Origin: an uncultured Nitrososphaerales archaeon
GTDB taxonomy: Archaea; Thermoproteota; Nitrososphaeria; Nitrososphaerales; JACAEJ01
Direction: 5' to 3'
NCBI GenBank assembly: GCA_938091495.1
Contig: CALLJF010000035.1
Coordinates: 1-34,261, forward strand
Length of the DNA stretch: 34,261 nucleotides
The notes beneath the pieces are model-generated. The model did not search any database. It was not told the DNA's origin and saw nothing but the letters and a program-made list of their open reading frames with translations. This document shows positions 27,820 through 34,261 of this stretch, in pieces. Every line of letters begins with the position of its first letter. Positions within the stretch are counted from its first letter, which is position 1. Position numbers and translations under genes: made by a program.

Positions 27820-28293
27820 TTAGTGTTTAATTTTATGTCCTTCCTCATCTATCTCTTTATTTCTAATTCTAGTAGATGATATTGGCAAACCGTCATCTGC
27901 TTTAACAGTATCTACTATCATTATCTTCAAAGGTTTGAAGTTTTTTGCCTTTCTCAATTCGTTAGCCTCTCTTGCTCTATTGAAAGTCTCATCGCTAACT
28001 ACTATTGCTTCAACATCTTCATCAGTAATAACTGAACCAAAGTAATCATCAAGTTTGTGTATCTCATATCTTCTATTGGGGAAGAAAGAACTCAAGAAAC
28101 TCTTCAACATCTCAACTCTTTTATTAAAACTTCTTTCTACAATCTTTCCTAATTTCTTCACAAGATTATCTGATGTTACTCCTATGACAACGGATTCTCC
28201 AGATTCAAAAGCCATCCTTAGCAATGCTTTATGGCCAGCATGAACGTAATCGAAGGTTCCTCCTACTGCTACTTTTTTATACTTAAAGCTCAT
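27820..28293 (-). CDS. coaD: Phosphopantetheine adenylyltransferase
   Basis: VAVGGTFDYVHAGHKALL nucleotidyltransferase motif; C-terminal ISSTRIR. Confidence 0.94.
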   Translation of the reverse strand: MSFKYKKVAVGGTFDYVHAGHKALLRMAFESGESVVIGVTSDNLVKKLGKIVERSFNKRVEMLKSFLSSFFPNRRYEIHKLDDYFGSVITDEDVEAIVVSDETFNRAREANELRKAKNFKPLKIMIVDTVKADDGLPISSTRIRNKEIDEEGHKIKH

Positions 28294-28351
28294 CTTAAAT
28301 TATAAACAAATTTAAAAGGAATATAATAAATATGATAATTAATATTAGGTA

Positions 28352-29248
28352 ATGAATTTGAGCGTTCCTCAAGAATACTTCAAGGCTGGGAAGATAGCAT
28401 CAAAGGTCTGTGAAGAGATGGCTAAGAAAACATCCATAGGGGATAGAGTTTTTGACATATGTAACAAGGTTGAGGGTATGATAAAAAACTTAGGAGGAGA
28501 ACCTGCCTTTCCTTGCAATGTTGGAATAAATAGCGTCTCTGCCCACTATACTGCTGAAATAGATGATGAGAGCACAATAAGAAATGGAGATGTTGTAAAG
28601 ATAGACCTAGGAGTTCATATAAATGGATACATAATAGATACTGCCTTTACACTATCCTTCAACCCTGATTATGATTTAATGGTAAAAGCGGCTAAGGATG
28701 TATTGTATGAAGCCATTAGCATGGTAAGAGAAGGAGTTAGAGTAGGAGAGATAGGGAAGGTAATTGAAAATGGGGCAAGCAAAAGAGGCTTTAAGGTCAT
28801 ATCAAACCTCAGTGGTCATCTTTTGCAACAATACAAAATTCATGGAGGAGTATCTATACCAAATGTTTGGGTAGCCAACACTCCTTCATTAAAAGCGAAT
28901 GAAGTTTATGCCATAGAGCCCTTTTTGACAACTTTAGATGGATCAGGTGTAGTTGTAGATGATGCAAGAAGAAATATCTACGCATTAATTGGAAGAAAGA
29001 GGACAGGGGATAAGAACCTAGACTTTCTGGTAGATCAGATATGGAATCGCTTTAAGACCTTGCCCTTTACTGCAAGATGGCTGATAGACATCTTCGATAA
29101 AAAAGAGATTAAAATGTTGTTAGACAAACTTGTTCAAGTTAAGATTTTACATGCTTATCCTGTTCTTGTAGAAGCATCGAAAAAGGTTGTAGCCCAGTTC
29201 GAGCATACTTTAATACCAACAGAAAGTGGTGTAATAGTTCTAACATAA
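28352..29248 (+). CDS. map: Methionine aminopeptidase, type II
   Basis: FPCNVGINSVSAHYTAE, GDVVKIDLGVHINGYIIDTAFT, LSGHLLQQYKIHGG and QFEHTLI. Confidence 0.96.
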   Translation: MNLSVPQEYFKAGKIASKVCEEMAKKTSIGDRVFDICNKVEGMIKNLGGEPAFPCNVGINSVSAHYTAEIDDESTIRNGDVVKIDLGVHINGYIIDTAFTLSFNPDYDLMVKAAKDVLYEAISMVREGVRVGEIGKVIENGASKRGFKVISNLSGHLLQQYKIHGGVSIPNVWVANTPSLKANEVYAIEPFLTTLDGSGVVVDDARRNIYALIGRKRTGDKNLDFLVDQIWNRFKTLPFTARWLIDIFDKKEIKMLLDKLVQVKILHAYPVLVEASKKVVAQFEHTLIPTESGVIVLT

Positions 29249-29313
29249 TTTAACAAATAAGATATAAAGGTGGAAAATTTTAATGAGTGAAGAGAAGGCA
29301 TAGAGGATTGACT

Positions 29314-29388
29314 GGGCCGGTCGTCTAGCCTGGTAGTGATGCCTCTTTGGCATAGAGGAGGTCGTGGGTTCGAATCCCACCCGGTCCA
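29314..29388 (+). tRNA. tRNA-Ala (GGC)
   Basis: Acceptor GGGCCGG/CCGGTCC with the G3:U70 pair; anticodon arm CCTCT-TTGGCAT-AGAGG; T arm GTGGG-TTCGAAT-CCCAC. Confidence 0.95.
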
Positions 29389-29529
29389 CTCCTAATTGAG
29401 TGCGAAACGTAAGGATGGCATCGCGATAGGTTCGGATGAGAGAGTAGTAAGAGGAGATGAATATAGAGAGGAGCAAAAATTTTTAAAATTGGAGAGCGGT
29501 TAATTTTAGGAGCGACAGGTCATACAGGT

Positions 29530-30102
29530 GTGATTGCTAAACTGATCAATAGAATTTCCGGACTAGTTAACGAAATCGAAACAGAAGAAGAACGGTCAAA
29601 GATTGAACAAGTTATCGCTGAGATCTATCATAATCATATGAAAATTTATGGTGATATCTATAGGGATAAGGAAGATTTTGATTCAAGATTTAATGGAGAG
29701 ATATTAATAGTTGATGACGCGAATATCTATAAATACTTCATGGATGGTTACTATGAACCAGCAACTAATTATGAGCACATAGGAAGCGCTGGACCTTACA
29801 TTCGATCCATTCTTCGCACATTTTATGAAGAAGATATAGAGTTAGAAAGAGGTAAAGAGTTAATTATTTACTGTATTCTTCAAGGAATTAAGATCTCTCG
29901 TGACATAGGAGAACCCATTCAATTAGGTATAGTAAAAGAAAGAAAAGCCACTATTATGCCAGCCCAAGAGATAGAAGAAATCATTCATAAAATCAATGGA
30001 AGAGAGAAAATATTGCATGATATATGGACTCTCCTTTCCAAAAAGCCTGAAGTTCAGCAGGATGTAGAAAACTTAATAAAAGAAGGACTCGCACCTGATT
30101 AA
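29530..30102 (+). CDS. Hypothetical protein
   Basis: 190-aa ORF; no recognised domain. Confidence 0.55.
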   Translation: MIAKLINRISGLVNEIETEEERSKIEQVIAEIYHNHMKIYGDIYRDKEDFDSRFNGEILIVDDANIYKYFMDGYYEPATNYEHIGSAGPYIRSILRTFYEEDIELERGKELIIYCILQGIKISRDIGEPIQLGIVKERKATIMPAQEIEEIIHKINGREKILHDIWTLLSKKPEVQQDVENLIKEGLAPD

Positions 30103-30330
30103 GTATTAATACCACCAAACCTGCAGACCTCGAAGGTATGGACAGAACAAGGTATGTCCAAACTGGGCTATAGGCTGTAACTTGGAATTGCGTTCTCTAT
30201 AGAAGTCAAATCTACAAACTTTTGCAAGACAAATCCGTCTGAGATTAATAGAGATAAGAATAAAAATGGGTTTAAGATAAAATTCCATGGTGGAACTAGA
30301 AAGCATGAGGATGAAAGATTCCACTGCAAT

Positions 30331-30519
30331 GGGGTCGTCGTCTAGCATGGTTCCCTTTGAAACCCTAGAACTGCCTAAACTAGGATACTCTTGGGAAGGT
30401 ACTTCTAGTGAGGTAGGACGGCAGGCTCCAGAGATGTCTACAGGTTCGCTGACAATTGGATGATGTGCTTCTGGAGCGGGGGAACCTGTAGGTCGTGGGT
30501 TCAAATCCCACCGACCCCA
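30331..30519 (+). tRNA. tRNA-Trp (CCA), with a 52-nt intron at 37/38 (30432-30483) and an extra D-loop insertion of about 60 nt (approx. 30352-30413)
   Basis: Acceptor GGGGTCG/CGACCCC; D stem GTCT/GGAC; anticodon stem GCAGG/CCTGT; loop CTCCAG|A. BHB fits: H5 CTCC with H3 GGGG, bulges AG|A and GA|A. Confidence 0.9.
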
Positions 30520-30529
30520 CTATTTCATT

Positions 30530-30805
30530 GATGATTAAAGGCTCGGATCCTTCTTTCCTGTGGTTAATACCTGTATTAACTTGGTTAATGCTAATATTAA
30601 CCAAAGGACTTAAGGCCGATAAGAGATTAGGCCATGACTCTGCCTTATCCTTAATCAAAGGAAGCTCTAGGTTAATGAAGGTCTTAACCTTTGAAAGAAT
30701 ATTATGCCTCATGACTTTAGCCAGGTTAGGATTTGGATTAGTTTTGCCCATTAAGAAAGCTATCTCACTCTTAGTTAGTAATGCTGGTTTAGGTTCTTTA
30801 TTCAT
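30530..30805 (-). CDS. Small ORF abutting the tRNA-Trp 3' end; possible gene fragment
   Basis: MNKEPKPALLTKSEIAFLMGKTNPNPNLAKVMRHNILSKVKTFINLELPLI...; no stop before the frame enters antisense tRNA sequence. The 30530 end is approximate. Confidence 0.4.
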
Positions 30806-31348
30806 ATCTTATCATCTTTTAACAGTTTAACAAAACTATAAAGAATTAGTCAAAACTTTATCGCAAGTGGGTTAGTGAAGGTTTTGGAAGATTAAGCAGC
30901 TAAAGGATTTAGAAAAACTTCCAAAAGAGATTCAGGATAAAATAGGATGGGGGACGGATAAAGTTAAAGACGGTGTCAACTCGAGTTTACACCCTAGGAC
31001 TATAATAACAAGTATGAGAGCAGTTAGCTTCTCATTCTTCTTTACTCGATTATTCTAGTGACGTTTATGATGTTTATGTCGTTAATAAAGATCTTTTAGC
31101 ATACCCCTATCCTTTAGCAAATAAGAACCGCCTTCTTAATTGGGCATAGGGGGGAGAGTATATAAAGAAAGATGAGAGAGCTTAATAGCAAAAGGCTCTA
31201 ATAAAGTTGTAAGAGCGATGCTTTAAACTATCTTTTAAACTATTAAACCAAAGACCATAAATCCGCATACTCTCTCTTCAATTTCATGAGGCTTAATGGT
31301 TTAAGTCCTTGATCCTTAGCATATCTTACATAATAGCGAGCCAGGCCT

Positions 31349-31552
31349 TTAAGACTGCCTTCTATTCTTCCTCTTCTCTCTTAGTATCTCCAAAGCTAAA
31401 TAATAGCGAGGCTGAAGCTGCCTAGGGCTCCATCTAAACTTTAACATGATCGTAGCTTCAGAAGGAAGGCTTTTATGCTCCTTCAAATATTCTTCTAAGA
31501 AATTAGCTAATTTTTCAGCATCTTCATAAATCCTTAGCCTCCTATCTTTCAT
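31349..31552 (-). CDS. Small hypothetical protein; possibly the 5' part of a frameshifted longer gene
   Basis: MKDRRLRIYEDAEKLANFLEEYLKEHKSLPSEAT...; a continuation GRIEGSLKGLARYYVRYAKDQGLKPLSLMKLKREYADLWSLV is open in another frame downstream. Confidence 0.4.
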   Translation of the reverse strand: MKDRRLRIYEDAEKLANFLEEYLKEHKSLPSEATIMLKFRWSPRQLQPRYYLALEILREKRKNRRQS

Positions 31553-31592
31553 AATTCGTCCCTAAATGTGTGAGTGTGTTATTTCTTTGTGG

Positions 31593-31815
31593 TTAAAGAT
31601 AGTTTTTCAACCTCTCCATGGTCTTTATGAACTTCTTAGCTTCCTTTTCATTTGATATTTCAGCCAGTAGAGTTGCAAGATCGTCTTTCGATCCTATGCT
31701 TGCCTTTTCATATAATTTCTCTAATGTCCTTTACGTGTTCCTCTACAACACTTTCGAACTCCCTTTCCTCTTTAAACTCATGAAGGTAATATCTTACTCC
31801 ATCTATAAGTAACAT
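31593..31815 (-). pseudogene. Two-frame remnant gene, possibly deleted internally
   Basis: MLLIDGVRYYLHEFKEEREFESVVEEHVKDI in one frame, then EKLYEKASIGSKDDLATLLAEISNEKEAKKFIKTMERLKNYL* in another. Confidence 0.5.
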
Positions 31816-31944
31816 TAAAATTTCATGTATTTATCCTACACATAATTGTTCTGTTAGAACACAGGACAGAATGCTATTTGGGCTTGGTGGTTTTGGGAAA
31901 ATTATAAGGTCAAATATTAAACTTATCAAAAATCAGCATTAATT

Positions 31945-32883
31945 TTAGGTCCATACAAAGGCTTTCATGATGAGCATAGATAATAAAAAGCTAATCAATG
32001 TAATAGCTATCCAACTACCAACTATTTCATATAAGATAGCTCTATTAAAAATCACACGCCTTTTTGCAAGGCTTGCTCCAAAAATTCCCCCTATAACTGC
32101 TTGTGTTATAGATATAGGTATGCTAAATTGAGTGAAGAGCCACATAAGCAAAGCACTGCTGAACATACTTGTAAGTACGCTAATAGGACTAAGAACTATC
32201 AAGTCTTCTCCCACCGCTTTAGTAATCCTTTTACCAAACATTATAATTCCTAAAGCTACAGATAATGCAATAGAAATTATCATAAATTCTAATAAGATAG
32301 GATCGTTGATCAAAGGCATGTATAATCCATTTATCAAGCCTACATTATTGGCTCCTAAGGCATAAGTGATGTAAAATACGACTATGATTACTGCTACTCT
32401 ATTAAAAGCATCTAGGGTTAAAAGGCCAAAGCGCTTAGCTATTCGAGTTATGAACTTGTAAATTAAAATTGTAATTAAAGCGCTAAGAGCTGGAACTAAT
32501 AGCCAAGACAAGATTATCAGCTCTAAATTTGCAGTGTTCAATGATAGACCTATAACAGAATTAGCACCAACGTAAGCCCCAACGCTGACATGCGATAAAC
32601 TGACAGGTATGTGAAAAATTGTTAGAATTAGCGTCATCAAGAAGGTCGTTATGAAAACAATTAGCAAGGCTGTAGTGCTTGTACTCTCTGTTATAGAGCC
32701 TATCAAAGCCTTTCCCATCTTATTACCCTCTATCAAAGCCCCTGATATCAAGCCTAGGCTTGTCAAGACTATGCTCTTCCTATAGGATAATAAACCTGAA
32801 CTCGTTAAGCCTCCTTTAAATAGGCTAGAGTTATTCCAGCCAAATATGAAAGCCACCAACAGTGCCAATAATATTATTTGCAC
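31945..32883 (-). CDS. PiT-family inorganic phosphate transporter
   Basis: FGWNNSSLFKGGLTSSG, PVSLSHVSVGAYVG and ALGANNVGLINGLY repeats. Confidence 0.93.
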   Translation of the reverse strand: MQIILLALLVAFIFGWNNSSLFKGGLTSSGLLSYRKSIVLTSLGLISGALIEGNKMGKALIGSITESTSTTALLIVFITTFLMTLILTIFHIPVSLSHVSVGAYVGANSVIGLSLNTANLELIILSWLLVPALSALITILIYKFITRIAKRFGLLTLDAFNRVAVIIVVFYITYALGANNVGLINGLYMPLINDPILLEFMIISIALSVALGIIMFGKRITKAVGEDLIVLSPISVLTSMFSSALLMWLFTQFSIPISITQAVIGGIFGASLAKRRVIFNRAILYEIVGSWIAITLISFLLSMLIMKAFVWT

Positions 32884-32884
32884 T

Positions 32885-33562
32885 TTAGCTGTACCCTTTT
32901 GCTATCAATATGAGAACTATATCACTAGCGTCTTCTGCGTTGTCAGCAATGTCATCAGCAATGTTTATGAAGTCTTTAAACTGCATCACGCTCAATACAT
33001 TGAATTCTTCAGCCTTATCGAATATTCGATTTAATACTCTTGCTTTTAATTCATCTGCTTTCTCTTCATAATCTTCTACAGCGCCAATATTCTTAAAGGC
33101 AAAGTTCTTACCCTTCTCCAATCCGTTTATGACTTCCTTCAATTTCTTTACAGCCATGAAGCAATTTGATAGAAAATCCATCAAGTCATTATCCTCAAAT
33201 ACATAGTTTATGATTTTATCCTCAGGTCTCCTTAGCATCAAGATTTTAGCCGAGTCTTTAGCACTATCAGCGACATTGTCTATTTTTTCAAGCATGTTCA
33301 AAAGGTCCTCTCTTATGCCACCAAAAAATGCACCTTTACAAATTCCCTCTACAATATTTCTATGAACATCATCAGCCTTTTTCTCTAAATAATCGATTTC
33401 TAAGAAGTTTCTTTTAAAAGCCTCAAAGTCCAGCATCTTTAGGTATCTTAATGATTCGCCCAAATGATCAACAGTTGCTATAGTTAGCCCTAATTGTTTA
33501 TCTATAGATTCGAATAATTCTTCTTCTCTCCTCTTAAGGCTGAAGAATCTTTTAATGCCCAT
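32885..33562 (-). CDS. DUF47/PhoU-like phosphate transport regulator
   Basis: Helical protein with LLNMLEKIDNVADSAKDSAKI and FINIADDIADNAEDASDIVLIL; paired with PiT. Confidence 0.93.
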   Translation of the reverse strand: MGIKRFFSLKRREEELFESIDKQLGLTIATVDHLGESLRYLKMLDFEAFKRNFLEIDYLEKKADDVHRNIVEGICKGAFFGGIREDLLNMLEKIDNVADSAKDSAKILMLRRPEDKIINYVFEDNDLMDFLSNCFMAVKKLKEVINGLEKGKNFAFKNIGAVEDYEEKADELKARVLNRIFDKAEEFNVLSVMQFKDFINIADDIADNAEDASDIVLILIAKGYS

Positions 33563-33684
33563 TTAAAGCACACCGATCTAATTACTAAATGCTGGCTCAA
33601 CTTTAAAAACAGTAGGATAAATAATTGTTTTGACGAGAGATAAATTTGGATAAAGTATAATAGAAAATAAATTGAACGAATGAA

Positions 33685-33780
33685 GGGGTCGTCGTCTAGC
33701 TTGGTCTAGGATTCCAAAGATTCTAAATCTGAAGAAGCCTTGGGAGCTGGCGGTCGTGGGTTCAAATCCCACCGACCCCA
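33685..33780 (+). tRNA. tRNA-Pro (TGG) with a 20-nt non-canonical intron in the anticodon stem (33717-33736, position 29/30)
   Basis: Removing AAGATTCTAAATCTGAAGAA gives CCAGC-CTTGGGA-GCTGG (anticodon TGG, G37). BHB: bulges CA|A and AA|G, hairpin AGATT-CTA-AATCT. Confidence 0.88.
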
Positions 33781-33832
33781 CTTTCTCGTAATCAAAGCTT
33801 AACGACTTTTGAGAATGGAGAATAATTTTTGA

Positions 33833-33873
33833 CCTTACAATTTTCTGTAAGATCCTTACAGTTTTCCGTAAGG
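33833..33873. repeat. Tandem 20-bp palindromic units, 21-bp period
   Basis: CCTTACAATTTTCTGTAAGA (33833-33852) and CCTTACAGTTTTCCGTAAGG (33854-33873). Confidence 0.8.
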
Positions 33874-33963
33874 TAGTCTCCCAATTCAATTAACAGCGGC
33901 TTTGTCTTAGGGTTTTTTAAAAGCAAGGGAATGATCTCTTTGAGAAAACATTTAAAGGTTAAA

Positions 33964-33989
33964 GGTCACTAAAATTTTGGAAGGTGACC
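33964..33989 (+). promoter_or_regulatory. Inverted repeat just upstream of the nucleotidyltransferase start
   Basis: GGTCAC-N14-GTGACC ending 2 bp before the ATG at 33992. Confidence 0.4.
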
Positions 33990-33991
33990 AT

Positions 33992-34261
33992 ATGAAAAAC
34001 ATTGGGGAGATAAAGAAAAAATTAGAAGAATTGAAGCCGTCTTTAAAAGAAAAATTTAAAGTGAAATCCATTGGTATTTTCGGCTCTTACGTAAGGGGTG
34101 AAGAGAAAAGAGGAAGCGACCTTGACATTTTGGTTGAGTTTGAGGAGTCAGCAAGCCTAAGCCTTTTGGATTTTATTAGATTGGAGAATTATTTGAGTGA
34201 AGAGCTGGGGGTTAAAGTTGATTTGGTTGAGAAAAGCACCCTAAAACCAAGGATTGGAAGG
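33992..34261 (+). CDS. MntA-like minimal nucleotidyltransferase (antitoxin type), truncated by the window end
   Basis: KVKSIGIFGSYVRGEEKRGSDLDILVEFEE: GS...DxD nucleotidyltransferase motif; 90 codons open to the window end. Confidence 0.93.
   Translation, partial: MKNIGEIKKKLEELKPSLKEKFKVKSIGIFGSYVRGEEKRGSDLDILVEFEESASLSLLDFIRLENYLSEELGVKVDLVEKSTLKPRIGR

Noticed and set aside
29240-29476. Minus-strand ORF with VDRVGFEPTTSS...
   Set aside because: It is the antisense of tRNA-Ala; GFEPTT peptides are a known artefact of reading tRNA T-arms in reverse.
30106-30330. Possible structured RNA upstream of tRNA-Trp (ACCTCGAAGGT, GGACA...TGTCC hairpins)
   Set aside because: Hairpins are short and isolated; not enough to call a feature.
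30425-30489. tRNA at 30331 read as Pro (GGG or CGG) from the G-run
   Set aside because: The BHB places CTCCAG|A as the loop, giving CCA (Trp); the G-run is the intron strand of the central helix.
30106-30504. 132-aa minus ORF MNPRPTGSPAPEAHH...
   Set aside because: Lies across tRNA-Trp and its introns in antisense; no support as coding.
33685-33780. Third tRNA read with a canonical 37/38 intron or as a class II tRNA
   Set aside because: No stem fits with T33 in place; only the 29/30 intron gives a full anticodon arm.
30489-33781. Identical tRNA 3' ends (GGTCGTGGGTTCAAATCCCACCGACCCCACT) at tRNA-Trp and tRNA-Pro as att sites of a 3.3-kb element
   Set aside because: The 5' ends (GGGGTCGTCGTCTAGC) are also identical and both tRNAs are complete, so shared tRNA ancestry or gene conversion is simpler; the interval also carries PiT/DUF47 genes.
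33578-33889. Minus-strand ORF with VGSVGFEPTTASS...
   Set aside because: Antisense of tRNA-Pro; not a real protein.
1-34261. CRISPR arrays, IS elements or transposases
   Set aside because: No regularly spaced repeats and no transposase or intact integrase motif seen in the ORFs.

Overview
Archaeal chromosomal window, probably TACK-group and thermophile-like. Support comes from archaeal uS12, archaeal-type PheS/PheT/TrpS, type II MAP, a Bat-type HTH and bulge-helix-bulge tRNA introns. Lineage is inferred, not proven. Left edge (1-5.2 kb): an accessory island with a partial P-loop ATPase, a three-gene HEPN cassette, a DUF4143-type AAA ATPase with tandem operators around its TATA box, and two orphan gene-end remnants (of the ATPase and of coaD). 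Middle (5.9-28.3 kb): mainly core genes on the minus strand. These are uS12; two tandem soluble S24/S26-fold proteins with Cys at the usual Ser nucleophile position; a B12-radical SAM protein; a sulfate assimilation/sulfur-carrier cluster (cysK-like, TauE, APS reductase, Sat, sulfite reductase, TusA, ThrC, MoaD/ThiS, E1-like, Bat-type regulator); pheT/pheS/trpS; a HepT toxin with a frameshifted MntA partner; a secreted repeat protein; RelBE; and coaD. Right (28.3-34.3 kb): MAP, tRNA-Ala(GGC), an intron-rich tRNA-Trp(CCA), decayed accessory ORFs, PiT/DUF47 phosphate genes, tRNA-Pro(TGG) with a non-canonical 20-nt intron, and a partial MntA-type nucleotidyltransferase. Best leads: (1) the tRNA-Trp precursor, whose intron looks like a C/D-box guide for C34/C39 and which has an extra D-loop insertion; (2) the paired Cys-nucleophile S24/S26-like proteins with Cys-rich N-termini; (3) the HEPN cassette flanked by duplicated ATPase 3' ends; (4) a GC-rich structured RNA candidate at 11003-11085.
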